DNA from: Frankia sp. R82
Lineage (GTDB): Bacteria; Actinomycetota; Actinomycetes; Frankiales; Frankiaceae
Direction of reading: 5' to 3'
Length of the DNA stretch: 64,000 nucleotides
Assembly: GCF_023716925.1 (NCBI RefSeq)
Contig: NZ_JAMQQG010000008.1
Span: forward strand, 1 to 64,000
A program made the position numbers and the translations under genes. Shown here piece after piece: positions 40,455 to 49,601 of this stretch. The notes beneath the pieces were generated by a model. It saw nothing but the letters and a program-made list of their open reading frames with translations. It searched no databases and was not told the DNA's origin. Positions within the stretch are counted from its first letter, which is position 1. The number at the start of each line of letters is the position of its first letter.

Positions 40455-41897
40455 GTGCACCGATGGTCAGGTGGTTCCAGACACCCCCGGCAGGCGTGGT
40501 CGTGGTGGCGGTCGCGCCGCCGGTTCGGCTCCGCCGCTGCGGGGACCGCGCTCGTGCTCGGCCTGGCGAGCGTGGCCGGCCTGGTCGTGCCACCGGGGAC
40601 GGCGCAGGCGGCGACGACCGTGCGGATCAACGAGATCGAGTCGAGCGGCGGCAGCCCGGGGGACTGGGTCGAGCTCACGAACATCGGGTCCGCCGCGGTG
40701 GACGTGTCCGGCTGGAGTGTCCGGGACAACGACGACACGCACGTGTTCACGATCGCGGCCGGCACGTCCCTGGCCGCGGGCGGGCACCTGGTCCTCGACG
40801 TCGACCCGGTGTTCGGTCTGGGCAGCGCCGACTCGGTGCGCCTCTACCAGGCCGGCGTCACCACCCCGGTCGACTCCTACACCTGGACGTCGCACGCGTC
40901 GACGACCTACGGGCGCTGCCCGGACGGCACCGGGTCGTTCACCACGACCGCGGCGTCCACCCGCGGGGCGGTGAACTCCTGCCCGCCGGCCACCTGGCCC
41001 GGCGGCAGCTCGGTCGCCGTCGCCGACGCCGCGAACGTGTTCGGTGCGAACCTCAGCGGGCTGTCCTTCGACGGCGCCAGCGTGCTGTGGGCGGTGAAGA
41101 ACGGTCCGGGCACGCTCTACCGCCTGGTGCCCAGCGGCGCGAACTGGACGCCGGACACCACCGGTGGGTGGACGGCCGGCAAGGCACTGCACTATCCCGG
41201 CGGCACCGGTGACCCGGACGCCGAAGGGGTGGTCACCACGCCGGACGGCCTGTTCGTCTCCACCGAACGCAACAACGATGCCAGCAGCGTGAGCCGACCG
41301 GAGGTTCTCCGCTTCGATGGCGCCTCCACCGCCTCGTCGCTGACCGCCACCGCCGAATGGAACCTCACCTCGGACCTGCCCGCGGTGGCCGCGAACAGCG
41401 GGCTTGAGGGCATCTCGTGGATTCCCGACTCATATCTGACCGCGCATGGATTTCACGACGACCACACCGGCGGCACCTACGACCCGGCGTCCTACGCCGG
41501 GCACGGCAGCGGTCTGTACTTCGTCGGGCTGGAGGCGAACGGCGCCGTCTACGCCTACGCTCTCAACCAGACCGGCACCACCTACACCCGGGTCGCCACG
41601 TTCGCCAGCGGGTTCTCCGCCGTCATGGACCTGGAATTCGATCCGAGTACCGGTCACCTGTGGGCGGAATGCGACGACACCTGCCAGGGTCGCACGGCGG
41701 TGCTCGACCTCAACGCGTCGGGAGCCTTCGCCGGCACCGCCGTGTACGCGCGTCCCGGGGGAATGAGCAACTACAACAACGAGGGCTTCGCGATCGCCCC
41801 GTCGGCGAGCTGCTCCGGTGGGTCCCGTCAGGTCGTCTGGTCCGACGACAGCAACGACAGCAGCCACGCCCTGCGCCGTGGAACCCTGACCTGCTGA
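40455..41897 (+). CDS. Secreted lamin-tail domain protein with a beta-propeller-like C-terminal region
   Basis: 480 residues from GTG 40455, chosen for AAGAGGAG 8 bp upstream and a signal peptide: basic RQAWSWWRSRRRFGSAAAG, hydrophobic TALVLGLASVAGLVV, cleavage at GTAQA-A. A lamin tail domain follows (TVRINEIESSGGSPGDWVELTNIGSAAVDVSGWSVRDNDD to about residue 180). The remaining 300 residues have repeated blade-like units (LSFDGASVLWAVKNGPGTLYRLV, GLEGISWIPDSYL, DLEFDPSTGHLWAECDDTC), probably a propeller of the esterase-like phytase type. Several Cys pairs suit an exported protein. Lamin tail domains often accompany extracellular nucleases, but no nuclease motif is present. The stop lies inside a tandem repeat. 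Confidence 0.85.
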   Translation: MHRWSGGSRHPRQAWSWWRSRRRFGSAAAGTALVLGLASVAGLVVPPGTAQAATTVRINEIESSGGSPGDWVELTNIGSAAVDVSGWSVRDNDDTHVFTIAAGTSLAAGGHLVLDVDPVFGLGSADSVRLYQAGVTTPVDSYTWTSHASTTYGRCPDGTGSFTTTAASTRGAVNSCPPATWPGGSSVAVADAANVFGANLSGLSFDGASVLWAVKNGPGTLYRLVPSGANWTPDTTGGWTAGKALHYPGGTGDPDAEGVVTTPDGLFVSTERNNDASSVSRPEVLRFDGASTASSLTATAEWNLTSDLPAVAANSGLEGISWIPDSYLTAHGFHDDHTGGTYDPASYAGHGSGLYFVGLEANGAVYAYALNQTGTTYTRVATFASGFSAVMDLEFDPSTGHLWAECDDTCQGRTAVLDLNASGAFAGTAVYARPGGMSNYNNEGFAIAPSASCSGGSRQVVWSDDSNDSSHALRRGTLTC

Positions 41898-41966
41898 CCT
41901 GCTGACCTGCTGACCTGCTGACCTGCTGACCTGCTGACCTGCTGACCTGCTGACCTGCTGACCTGC
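41887..41966. repeat. Ten perfect 8-bp tandem copies of TGACCTGC
   Basis: 80 bp of exact head-to-tail TGACCTGC spanning the last codons and stop of the lamin-tail gene. The TGA stop at 41895-41897 opens copy two. Because 8 is not a multiple of 3, TGA recurs in all three frames of the array, so any read-through would stop at once. Confidence 0.97.
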
Positions 41967-42169
41967 GTGCGGGCGCCGGCATCAGCCCGGCCGGTGCCCG
42001 CACGCAGGAGGACTCGTCCGGCCACACCGCCGACGCCACACCGCCGGGGGCCGACGTCAAGCCGGATGACCCGCAGCCGGTGCACACTTCACCCGATCAC
42101 CGTGGGGAGCGGGGTCCGGGCCGCGGGGGCTGGCACGGCCGGTGGCGCGACGACGGAGAAGGGCCGCAC

Positions 42170-42607
42170 ATGGACCAGAACCAGGACCAGAGCGGTACGG
42201 GGCTGGCCGGTGCGGCGCGGTGTGCGCGCTGCGGGGTGCCGCTCCCGCCCACGCCGGCGGGCGGGGGCGGGTGTGTGATCTGTCTGGCGGGGCCGGTGTG
42301 GCCGGGCGACGGCTGGTCGGAGCGGGACGAGGAGATCCCGCCGGTCTGCCAGGACTGCGGGGACCTGCTGATCCCCGAGGTGACCGCGCTGCCCGCGGGA
42401 GTCCCGGGGCGGCGGGAGCGTTGCCGGGTGTGCGCGGCGATCGGCCCGTGCCGGGACTGCGGGGACGCGATCATCTGCGGGTACAACGACGTGCCCGGTG
42501 CGGTGGTCGGGCGGCGGCTGTGCCGTGACTGCGCCCCCGACCCGACCGGCGGCGGCGACGATCTCCTGGTCGTCGTCGACACGACTGTCGACGACCCCGT
42601 CCTCTGA
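42170..42607 (+). CDS. Cysteine-rich zinc-ribbon protein
   Basis: 145 residues from ATG 42170 (GGAGAAGGG upstream). It carries six CxxC-type pairs in order: CARC, CVIC, CQDC, CRVC, CRDC and a final LCRDC, with one extra Cys in IICGYND. This spacing gives three zinc sites. The N-terminus is Gln/Asp-rich and the tail acidic. I do not recognise the family. It may be a small DNA- or protein-binding adaptor. No operon partner; the downstream gene is on the other strand. Confidence 0.8.
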   Translation: MDQNQDQSGTGLAGAARCARCGVPLPPTPAGGGGCVICLAGPVWPGDGWSERDEEIPPVCQDCGDLLIPEVTALPAGVPGRRERCRVCAAIGPCRDCGDAIICGYNDVPGAVVGRRLCRDCAPDPTGGGDDLLVVVDTTVDDPVL

Positions 42608-42686
42608 CGGTCGTCACGCGTGACGACCGTGGGTCGCGTGGCGTCCGCGGCCAGGCGGCGGGCGGGCGGTCCGGTGCGGGTGTGGA

Positions 42687-43466
42687 TCAGTGGGCCTGCC
42701 AGGTGGGTGGGCGGCGTTCGAAGAACGCGTCGATGCCCTCGCGGAAGTCGGCGGTCTTCGTCAGCCCGTCATGGGTGGCGTCGCTGACGGCCCAGATCTC
42801 CGTCTCGTCGGGGGCGATCTCGCGGCGGGCGATGCCCAGGGCGGCGCGCACGGCGAGCGGCGCGTTGGCGTTCACCCGCTCGGCCAGCGCGAGTGCACCC
42901 TCGAGGGCCCGGCCGGGCTCGGTGAGGATGTTGACGAGACCGAGGCGCTCGGCCCGCTCGGCGGACAGGTCGTCCCCGGTGGCCAGCAGCTCGAACGCGA
43001 CGTTGCGCGGCAGCACCCGGGTGATCCGGAAGGCGCCCCCGAAGTCGGGCATGAGACCCCGCTTGACCTCGGGCAGGCCGAACCGGGCATCGCGGGCGGC
43101 GACGACCAGGTCGCAGCACAGCACGAGCTCGACCCCGCCGCCGAGCGCGAATCCCTCCACCGCGGCGATCAGCGGCTTGGTCCGCTGTCGGTGGATGAGG
43201 CCCACCAGACCACCGCGTTCGGTCGGTTCGCCGGCGCCGGTCTTCAGGTCGGCGCCGGCGGAGAACATCCTCGGCCCGCCGGTGAGAACGCCGCACCACA
43301 GCTCGGGATCGTCCTCGAGGGCGTTCATCGCCTGGTCGATCCCGGCGGCGATGACGGGGTTGAGCGCGTTGCGTTTGGCCTCCCGGTTGATCCGGATCAC
43401 CAGGGTCCGGCCGTGCCGGGCCGTCATGACGAGATCATCGTCGGCGTCCCGGGCGGGTGCTGTCAT
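42687..43466 (-). CDS. Enoyl-CoA hydratase/isomerase family protein
   Basis: 259 residues from ATG 43466, whose ATGA overlaps the upstream stop. Crotonase fold: VIRINREAKRNALNPV, oxyanion-hole motifs MFSAGADLKTGAGEP and EGFALGGGVELVLCCDLVVAARDARFGLPEVKRGLMPDFGG (catalytic-region Glu/Asp). The C-terminus REGIDAFFERRPPTW is typical of hydratases. It hydrates or isomerises an enoyl-CoA in a degradation pathway and is co-transcribed with the flavin/F420-type oxidoreductase gene. Confidence 0.95.
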   Translation of the reverse strand: MTAPARDADDDLVMTARHGRTLVIRINREAKRNALNPVIAAGIDQAMNALEDDPELWCGVLTGGPRMFSAGADLKTGAGEPTERGGLVGLIHRQRTKPLIAAVEGFALGGGVELVLCCDLVVAARDARFGLPEVKRGLMPDFGGAFRITRVLPRNVAFELLATGDDLSAERAERLGLVNILTEPGRALEGALALAERVNANAPLAVRAALGIARREIAPDETEIWAVSDATHDGLTKTADFREGIDAFFERRPPTWQAH

Positions 43467-43948
43467 CGGCCGATCTTCCGGTGATCCCAGGAGGCGACCT
43501 TCTCGGGAGTCAGGCGAAGCCAGGCATGCCGGCCGTCATGGAACATCGAGCCGTCGGGACGACCGCCGTACTTGGCGGCGAACAGCCGCTCGGGGTCGGC
43601 GAGCTCCGGCGCGTCCTGGGCGTCGGTGCGGGGTGCGGGACCGACGGCCTCGAACCGGCCGCGCAGCTCCACCCCGTGCAGCTCGTGGAACGCGGTGCCA
43701 CCATCGACGACCACCGCGGTGCGCGGGTCGCGGGCCAGATCCGTCCACCGTTGGCTGCGCACGACCGAGTACAGCCACACGGACGTACCGTCCCAGACGA
43801 AGTACAGGGGGCTCAGGTGCGGGGCCCCCGAGGAGGTCAGCGTCGCGACCCGGCAGAGACGCTCCTCGGTGAGCAGCGTGTCGAGTTCCTCGGGGGTCAG
43901 CGCGATCTTCCGTCCGCGGCGCTGGGTCTCGATCAGGTCCGGCTTCAT
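43463..43948 (-). CDS. Pyridoxamine-5'-phosphate-oxidase-like (PPOX class) flavin/F420 protein
   Basis: 161 residues from ATG 43948. Split-barrel fold: TPEELDTLLTEERLCRVATLTSSGAPHLSPLYFVWDGTSVWLYSVVRSQRWTDLARDPRTAVVVDGG, ending in FHDGRHAWLRLTPEKVASWDHRKI. This is the class of FMN- or F420-dependent reductases and binding proteins common in actinobacteria. It is coupled by a 4-bp overlap to the enoyl-CoA hydratase and may reduce a pathway intermediate. Confidence 0.9.
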   Translation of the reverse strand: MKPDLIETQRRGRKIALTPEELDTLLTEERLCRVATLTSSGAPHLSPLYFVWDGTSVWLYSVVRSQRWTDLARDPRTAVVVDGGTAFHELHGVELRGRFEAVGPAPRTDAQDAPELADPERLFAAKYGGRPDGSMFHDGRHAWLRLTPEKVASWDHRKIGR

Positions 43949-44025
43949 GCGCTCTCTCCCTGTGCGGCGGGCCCGGACACCGTCGTTTGCGTGCTCGGAC
44001 CGCTGCCTACTAGCGTGAACTCATC

Positions 44026-45258
44026 ATGATCGAAAACAGTAGTGACGTGGTGGGTGCCGGCGTCGCCTCCGAGCGACCTGCCCGGCGGGACAACACCGTG
44101 ACCCCCGGCCGGACGGCGGGGCCGCTGGCCGGGCTTCGGGTGGTGGAACTGGCCGGTATCGGGCCGTCGCCGCACGCTGCGATGGTCCTGGCCGATCTCG
44201 GTGCGGACGTGGTGCGCCTCGCCCGGCCAGGGCCGGTCGGTCGGCCCGACCACACCCTGCGCGCCCGCCGGCTCGTCGGTGTCGACCTGAAGGATCCCGC
44301 CGGGCGCGACGTCGCGCTTGCGCTGACGGATCGCGCCGACGTGCTCCTCGAGGGATTCCGGCCCGGGGTCGTCGAGCGTCTCGGGGTCGGCCCGGAGATC
44401 TGCCTGGCGCGTAATCCGCGGCTGGTCTACGGGCGGATGACCGGCTGGGGGCAGTCCGGCCCGCTGTCGGCACGTGCCGGGCATGACATCAACTATCTCG
44501 CGCTGACCGGTCTGCTGCACGCGGTCGGTCCCGCCGACCGTCCTCCGGTGCCCCCGGTCAACCTGGTGGGCGATTTCGGCGGCGGATCGCTGTTTCTCGT
44601 GGCCGGGGTGCTGGCCGCGCTGTGGGAGCGATCCGTGTCCGGTCGGGGGCAGGTCGTCGACGCGGCGATGGTCGACGGCGCGAGTGTGCTCGGCCAGATG
44701 ATCTGGGCGTTTCGCGGGGCGGGGCTGTGGTCGGACGAGCGTGCGTCGAACACCTTGGACGGAGCCGCGCCGTTCTACTGCACCTATGCCTGTTCCGACG
44801 GCCGGTACGTGGCTGTCGGCGCGTTGGAGCCGCAGTTCTACGCCCAACTGCTGGCCGGTCTCGGCCTTGCCGGCGAGGACCTGCCCGGCCAGTACGACCG
44901 GGCCGGCTGGCCGGTGCTGCGGGCCCGCATCGGCGGGGTGCTCGCCACCCGGTCGCGGGATGGCTGGGCCGAGGCGTTCGCCGGTACGGACGCCTGCGTG
45001 ACGCCGGTACTGACCTTCGCCGAGGCCGCCGCTCATCCCCACCTGGCCGCCCGCGGGACGATCGTCGAGGTCGACGGGGTCGAGCAGCCGGCCCCCGCAC
45101 CGCGCTTCTCCCGCACGCCGAACGGTCCGCCGGCGGGACCGAGCATCGAGCTCACCCCGGTCGACGACGTCCTCGCCGCCTGGGGCGCGCGTCGCGCCGA
45201 GCCCGGGAGCGGGATCACTGGGACCGGGATGGGAACTCGGGCTGGGCGCGCAGGGTGA
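44026..45258 (+). CDS. CaiB/BaiF-type CoA transferase (alpha-methylacyl-CoA racemase-like)
   Basis: 410 residues from ATG 44026. Family III CoA-transferase signature: [33 protein letters not shown], the [13 protein letters not shown] loop, and the active-site Asp in [52 protein letters not shown] follows. The GxxSxxG pattern around GWGQSGPL and the C-terminal TPNGPPAGP resemble alpha-methylacyl-CoA racemase, which epimerises branched acyl-CoAs (steroid side chain, pristane) before beta-oxidation. It is divergent from the PPOX gene. Its last 44 bp overlap the convergent GDSL gene. Confidence 0.93.
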   Translation: MIENSSDVVGAGVASERPARRDNTVTPGRTAGPLAGLRVVELAGIGPSPHAAMVLADLGADVVRLARPGPVGRPDHTLRARRLVGVDLKDPAGRDVALALTDRADVLLEGFRPGVVERLGVGPEICLARNPRLVYGRMTGWGQSGPLSARAGHDINYLALTGLLHAVGPADRPPVPPVNLVGDFGGGSLFLVAGVLAALWERSVSGRGQVVDAAMVDGASVLGQMIWAFRGAGLWSDERASNTLDGAAPFYCTYACSDGRYVAVGALEPQFYAQLLAGLGLAGEDLPGQYDRAGWPVLRARIGGVLATRSRDGWAEAFAGTDACVTPVLTFAEAAAHPHLAARGTIVEVDGVEQPAPAPRFSRTPNGPPAGPSIELTPVDDVLAAWGARRAEPGSGITGTGMGTRAGRAG

Positions 45259-46633
45259 GCACCGCGTCCGCGGCCACCCGGCCCATGACCTGGTAGGCCG
45301 CCCGGTTGGGATGCAGGTAGTCACCCGCGCTGCCGGCGCTGCTCGGCACGAACGGCGCCCGCAGTGTCCCGGTGGCCGGGTCGGTCACGGCGCCGGCCAG
45401 GTCCGCGGTGGCATCGAAGACGCCGCTGGTGAGGATGAACTCGTTCAGTTCCCGGCGGTGCCGGTCCAGCTGCGGGCCGCCGATGTGGGCGATCAGCTCC
45501 GGGCCGACCGACCACAGCGGACTGTCCGCCGGGGGCGTGCCACCGGGGGTCAGCGCAGGCGGGATCGTCGCGCCGACCACCTGCACCCCGGCGTCGTGCA
45601 GCACGTCGACCACCTGCCGGTAGCCGTCGCGGACGGGACCCGGGGTGCCGCGGCCGATGCCCAGGTCGTTGATCCCCTCGAGCCAGACCACGACGTCGAG
45701 CCCGGACAGGCCGAGCACGTCCCGGTGGACCCGCGCCGTCGCCGGCGGCCCGATCATCGCCGCGGCCACCGCGTTGCCGCCGATGCCCTGGTTGACCACG
45801 CTCACCCGGTCGCCGAGCGCGGCGTGCAGCCGGCGTGACATCGCGTTTGACCAACGGTCGTACCCGCCAGGGGTGGAGAACGTGCCGTCGGTCAGGGAGT
45901 CCCCGAACGCGCAGACCACCAGGGTGTCGTCCGCCGGGCGCACGTCGACGGCGTCGACGAACAGCACCGAGTTGATCGTGTGGGGAAAGGCGTGATCGTC
46001 CGGTGCGCCGGTCTGGTCACCCGAGCCCGGAGAACTCAGATAGCCGGTGACGAGCCCGTCGTGATGGGCGCTGATCGGTCCGGACGCGCCGCGCACCGCA
46101 AGGCTGACCGCGAGGTTGCGACCCGCCAGCCATCGTGGGGTGATCCGGCCGACGAACGGCAGGGTCACGGGGTCACTGAAGATCCGTTCGCCGGGCGGGA
46201 TCGTCACCTCCGGCCGCCCGCCGAAGGTCAGGGCGACCGACGTGCCGTCGACCAGGTTCGCCTGGTACTCCTGCAACGCCACGGACACGGCGGAGAAGGT
46301 CACGCCGACCGTGCCGAACACGTTGGACAACCGCACCCGGGCGACGGTGCCCCACACGTCCGGCTTGACGATCATGCGGATGGTCTGATCCCGCGCGCCG
46401 TCGGTGACGTGCCCGGGAAGAGCGAAGGACAGATCGGGCTGCGGCATGTATGCCGGCACCGAGCTGCCGGGCGCGGCGACCGGGCCGAACGGCCCGGCGA
46501 TCGACGTCGACCACGACGCCACCCAGCCCACGCCGCCGTCGGCAGCCGGTGGTGGGGCCGTGGCTGCCGTCACGGACTGTCGGTCGGCCGGGATCGACCC
46601 GGTCGTGGCATCCCCCTGGCCGACATCACTCAT
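45215..46633 (-). CDS. SGNH/GDSL-family hydrolase
   Basis: 472 residues from ATG 46633 with GGAGGTG upstream. The active-site blocks are block I FGDSLTDG (Ser), block II GIGGNAV (Gly), block III EGINDLG (Asn), and the C-terminal DYLHPN (Asp/His). A jelly-roll-like N-terminal domain ([25 protein letters not shown]) resembles the carbohydrate-esterase-associated domain of SGNH proteins. No clear signal peptide is present. It lies 8 bp overlapped behind the TetR gene, so regulator and hydrolase form one operon. It is probably an esterase for the compound this cluster degrades. Confidence 0.92.
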   Translation of the reverse strand: MSDVGQGDATTGSIPADRQSVTAATAPPPAADGGVGWVASWSTSIAGPFGPVAAPGSSVPAYMPQPDLSFALPGHVTDGARDQTIRMIVKPDVWGTVARVRLSNVFGTVGVTFSAVSVALQEYQANLVDGTSVALTFGGRPEVTIPPGERIFSDPVTLPFVGRITPRWLAGRNLAVSLAVRGASGPISAHHDGLVTGYLSSPGSGDQTGAPDDHAFPHTINSVLFVDAVDVRPADDTLVVCAFGDSLTDGTFSTPGGYDRWSNAMSRRLHAALGDRVSVVNQGIGGNAVAAAMIGPPATARVHRDVLGLSGLDVVVWLEGINDLGIGRGTPGPVRDGYRQVVDVLHDAGVQVVGATIPPALTPGGTPPADSPLWSVGPELIAHIGGPQLDRHRRELNEFILTSGVFDATADLAGAVTDPATGTLRAPFVPSSAGSAGDYLHPNRAAYQVMGRVAADAVLTLRAQPEFPSRSQ

Positions 46634-47297
46634 GGGCGCGGGCACCTCCTGACACCTGCTCTGCCACTGCCGGGCCGTCGAGCTGTGCGACCTGGCCCGG
46701 CGCGGCGAGAAAACGGACGGTTCCCGTGATCGCGGCATGGGCCAGAGCGCTGGCGGTCTGCCAGTCACGGCCGGCGTCGATGATGACGGCGGCGGTGAAA
46801 TGGGAGCTCAGATGGGCTCCCACCGCGGTGAGCAGCACACCGGGTGGACTCCCGCGGTGGCCGTGCTCATGCCACAGGGTCACGGTGATCTCGGTGATCC
46901 GATCGTTCCAGTCGCGCCGGGTGGACAGCTGTAGCGCGGCAAGGTCCGCGGGCAGATCCGTGCGTGCGGCCATCTCCCAGTAGCCGGGGCCGATGGAGGC
47001 GTTCATCCGGTGGGCCGCCTCGCAGGTTGCCCGCAGCCACTGGTCGATATCGCCGCGAAAGGGCGGCAGTGAACGCAGGTAGTGCGCCATCGCGGCCTGG
47101 AAGGCGCTGGCGATGAGCTTCTCACGCGTGCCGAAGAGCCGAAACAGCGTGCGCCGGCTCACCCCGGACGCCTCGGCGAGCTGGTCCATGGTCGCATCGA
47201 CACTGTTCTCGATCACATACCGGCGAGCAGCGGTGAGCACATGCTCGAGCGCTGCCTGTCGCTTCGCCTCCGCGAGAGGTCGAGTGGTCACCGGCAT
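46626..47297 (-). CDS. TetR-family transcriptional regulator
   Basis: 223 residues from ATG 47297. The DNA-binding helix-turn-helix is near the N-terminus (MDQLAEASGVSRRTLFRLFGTREKLIASAFQ), with a ligand-binding helical C-terminus. It is divergently placed from the monooxygenase gene and ahead of the GDSL hydrolase, so it likely represses both from the 98-bp spacer at 47298-47395. That is inference from arrangement. Confidence 0.93.
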   Translation of the reverse strand: MPVTTRPLAEAKRQAALEHVLTAARRYVIENSVDATMDQLAEASGVSRRTLFRLFGTREKLIASAFQAAMAHYLRSLPPFRGDIDQWLRATCEAAHRMNASIGPGYWEMAARTDLPADLAALQLSTRRDWNDRITEITVTLWHEHGHRGSPPGVLLTAVGAHLSSHFTAAVIIDAGRDWQTASALAHAAITGTVRFLAAPGQVAQLDGPAVAEQVSGGARAHE

Positions 47298-47395
47298 GGG
47301 ATCACGGTAGCCGTTGACACCCAATAGTGCCACGTACGACGCTATGCAGTGCATGGGCGGGGGGAGATCGGCGCGTGGGTCAGAGGAGTGTTTTC

Positions 47396-49327
47396 ATGGC
47401 AGGCGATCACCTGCGTACCGAACCTGTCACCGAGGGGGACGCCGAGATCTCGGCGGCACTCGCGGATCTCTCGGTTTCGGCGCTCACCGCGGTCGCCGTC
47501 GGGCTCACCGGCGACCCCTCGTACGTGCGAGGGCCGATCCGCCCCCGGGAGTGGGTGCACAACGAGTTCCAGGGCGGGCTCACCGAGGACGAGAAGGCGC
47601 AGCTGCGCCACAGCGCGCTGGAGGTCATTCGGTCCTGGCGGGACGCGGGCTGCCCGCCGGCAAAGGAGCTCGACCCGGCCCTGGTACGCGAGATCATGGA
47701 CTGGATCGCCTGCGAACCGGTGCCGGACGAGTACGCGGCGATGTACTCCGACGAGATGGATCTCGAGGGGCGTAACCCCCGGGCCATCAGGCTGCCCGAT
47801 CCCGAGCAGGTCCCGCTCGACCCCGACTTCTGCGTGCTGGTCATCGGCTGCGGCGAGTCCGGCCTGCTCGCCGGGATCCGGCTGAAGGAGGCCGGTATCC
47901 CGTTCACGATCATTGAGAAGAACTCCGACGTCGGTGGAACCTGGTACGAGAACCGTTACCCGGGTGCCCGGGTCGACGTCGCCAGCCACTACTACAGCTA
48001 CTCGTTCGGCCCGAACGACAGCTTCAGCGAGTACTACGCCCGCCAGCCCGAGCTGTACCGGTACTTCCGGGACAGGCTCGACGAGTACGGCATCGGTGAC
48101 CACGTCCGCTGGCAGTGCGAGGTCGAGCGGGCCGTCTGGAACGATGACACCGCGCGCTGGCAGGTCACCTACCGCACCACGGACGGCGCCACGCACACGG
48201 CGTCCGCGAGCGCGCTGATCAGCGGAGTCGGTCTGCTGAGCCGGCCGCTGATCCCCGACATCCCCGGGCTGGCCGACTTCGCCGGCCCGGCGTTTCACGC
48301 GGCGCGCTGGGAGGAGCAGGTCGACCTGCGTGGGCGGCGGGTGGCCCTGATCGGCGCCGGGGCCAGCGGGTTCCAGATCGGGCCGGCGATCGTCGATGAC
48401 GTCGAGCGGCTGACCGTCTTCCAGCGGACTCCGCAGTGGATGTCGCCGAACCTGCGCTACCATGACGCGGTCCGGCCCGGGGAGCGGTGGGCGATGCGCC
48501 ACCTGCCCGGCTACGGCCGGTGGTATCGGTTCATGCTCATGTGGCAGTCCAGCGACCGGCTGCTCGAGATGGTCCGGGTGGATCCCGAGTGGCCCGACTT
48601 CCCGCGCACCGCCAACGCGTTCAGTGCCACCCGTCGCGAGGCCTTCGTCCGCTGGATCGACCAGCAGATCGGCGACGACCCCGAGCTCGTCGAGAAGGTC
48701 ACGCCCACCTATCCGCCGATGGCCAAACGCATGCTGCAGGACAACGGCAGCTGGCTGCGGTGCCTGCGGCAGGACCACGTCGATCTCGTCAACGACCGGA
48801 TCCTTCGCATCGAGCCGGATGCCGTCGTCACCGAGTCGGGGCGACACGAGGTCGATGTGATCGTCATGGCGACCGGGTTCCGGGCCAGTGAGGTCCTCTG
48901 GCCGATGGAGATCATCGGTCGTGGCGGGGTGTCACTGACGACGGCCTGGCAGGGGCGGCCCACGGGCTACCTCAACATCACGGTCCCGGACTTCCCGAAC
49001 CTGTTCATCCTCGGTGGCCCGGCCAGCAGCCTGGCCCATGCCGGCAGCGTCGTCTTCCTCACCGAGTGCCAGCTGCGCTACGTCGGAGACGCCCTCGCGG
49101 TGCTGGCCGGCGGGCGGCGCTCGATCGAACCGACACCGCAGGCCTACGCGCGTTACGCCACGGAGCTTCAGGCCGAGATCGGCACGCTGATGTGGGGCCA
49201 CCCCTCGATCGAGCACTCCTGGTACAAGGCCGCCGACGGTCACGTGTACGTCCTGTGTCCATGGCGACTCGTCGACTACTGGTCGATGACCGCCCGGGTG
49301 AAGCCGGAGGACCACGTCGTGCACTGA
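47396..49327 (+). CDS. Flavin-dependent Baeyer-Villiger-type monooxygenase
   Basis: 643 residues from ATG 47396 with AGAGGAG just upstream. An N-terminal helical extension of about 130 residues comes first. The FAD Rossmann motif is VIGCGESGLLAGIRLKEAG (GxGxxG), the second NADPH motif LIGAGASGFQ, with the fingerprint FAGPAFHAARW between them (FxGxxxHxxxW). GGTWYENRYPGARVDVASHYYSYSF is characteristic of Baeyer-Villiger and flavin-containing monooxygenases. The C-terminal ITVPDFPNLFILGGPASS is also typical. It oxidises a ketone to an ester or lactone using NADPH and O2, an opening step for cyclic-ketone or steroid degradation. It is the first gene of the plus-strand run. Confidence 0.95.
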   Translation: MAGDHLRTEPVTEGDAEISAALADLSVSALTAVAVGLTGDPSYVRGPIRPREWVHNEFQGGLTEDEKAQLRHSALEVIRSWRDAGCPPAKELDPALVREIMDWIACEPVPDEYAAMYSDEMDLEGRNPRAIRLPDPEQVPLDPDFCVLVIGCGESGLLAGIRLKEAGIPFTIIEKNSDVGGTWYENRYPGARVDVASHYYSYSFGPNDSFSEYYARQPELYRYFRDRLDEYGIGDHVRWQCEVERAVWNDDTARWQVTYRTTDGATHTASASALISGVGLLSRPLIPDIPGLADFAGPAFHAARWEEQVDLRGRRVALIGAGASGFQIGPAIVDDVERLTVFQRTPQWMSPNLRYHDAVRPGERWAMRHLPGYGRWYRFMLMWQSSDRLLEMVRVDPEWPDFPRTANAFSATRREAFVRWIDQQIGDDPELVEKVTPTYPPMAKRMLQDNGSWLRCLRQDHVDLVNDRILRIEPDAVVTESGRHEVDVIVMATGFRASEVLWPMEIIGRGGVSLTTAWQGRPTGYLNITVPDFPNLFILGGPASSLAHAGSVVFLTECQLRYVGDALAVLAGGRRSIEPTPQAYARYATELQAEIGTLMWGHPSIEHSWYKAADGHVYVLCPWRLVDYWSMTARVKPEDHVVH

Positions 49328-49601
49328 CCGGCGTGGCCAGCCAGGAACCGGCACCGCACGCAGGGCGCTGCAGAGCCGAAATTCCTGCGGTTCTCGAATG
49401 TTTTTCCGGCGGGTTTATCCGCTTTTTTTGTCGACCTCGCCGGGTATTCTTCCTCGCCATTGAACCGATCCCGAGTGTGTTCGGAAGTGTGCATTTACGT
49501 GATCCTTCGAACTCCCTTGACGGAGTGATTTTCGGGAGTCACCATCAAGTCGATATACATGGTGAGACCGGGGTCGCAGCGGCCAGTGGGAGGGTCATCT
49601 G

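Noticed and set aside
47314-47340. Promoter TTGACA ... TACGAC before the monooxygenase gene
   Set aside because: The 15-bp spacing is too short for a standard promoter and the -10 box is weak, so it is not called.
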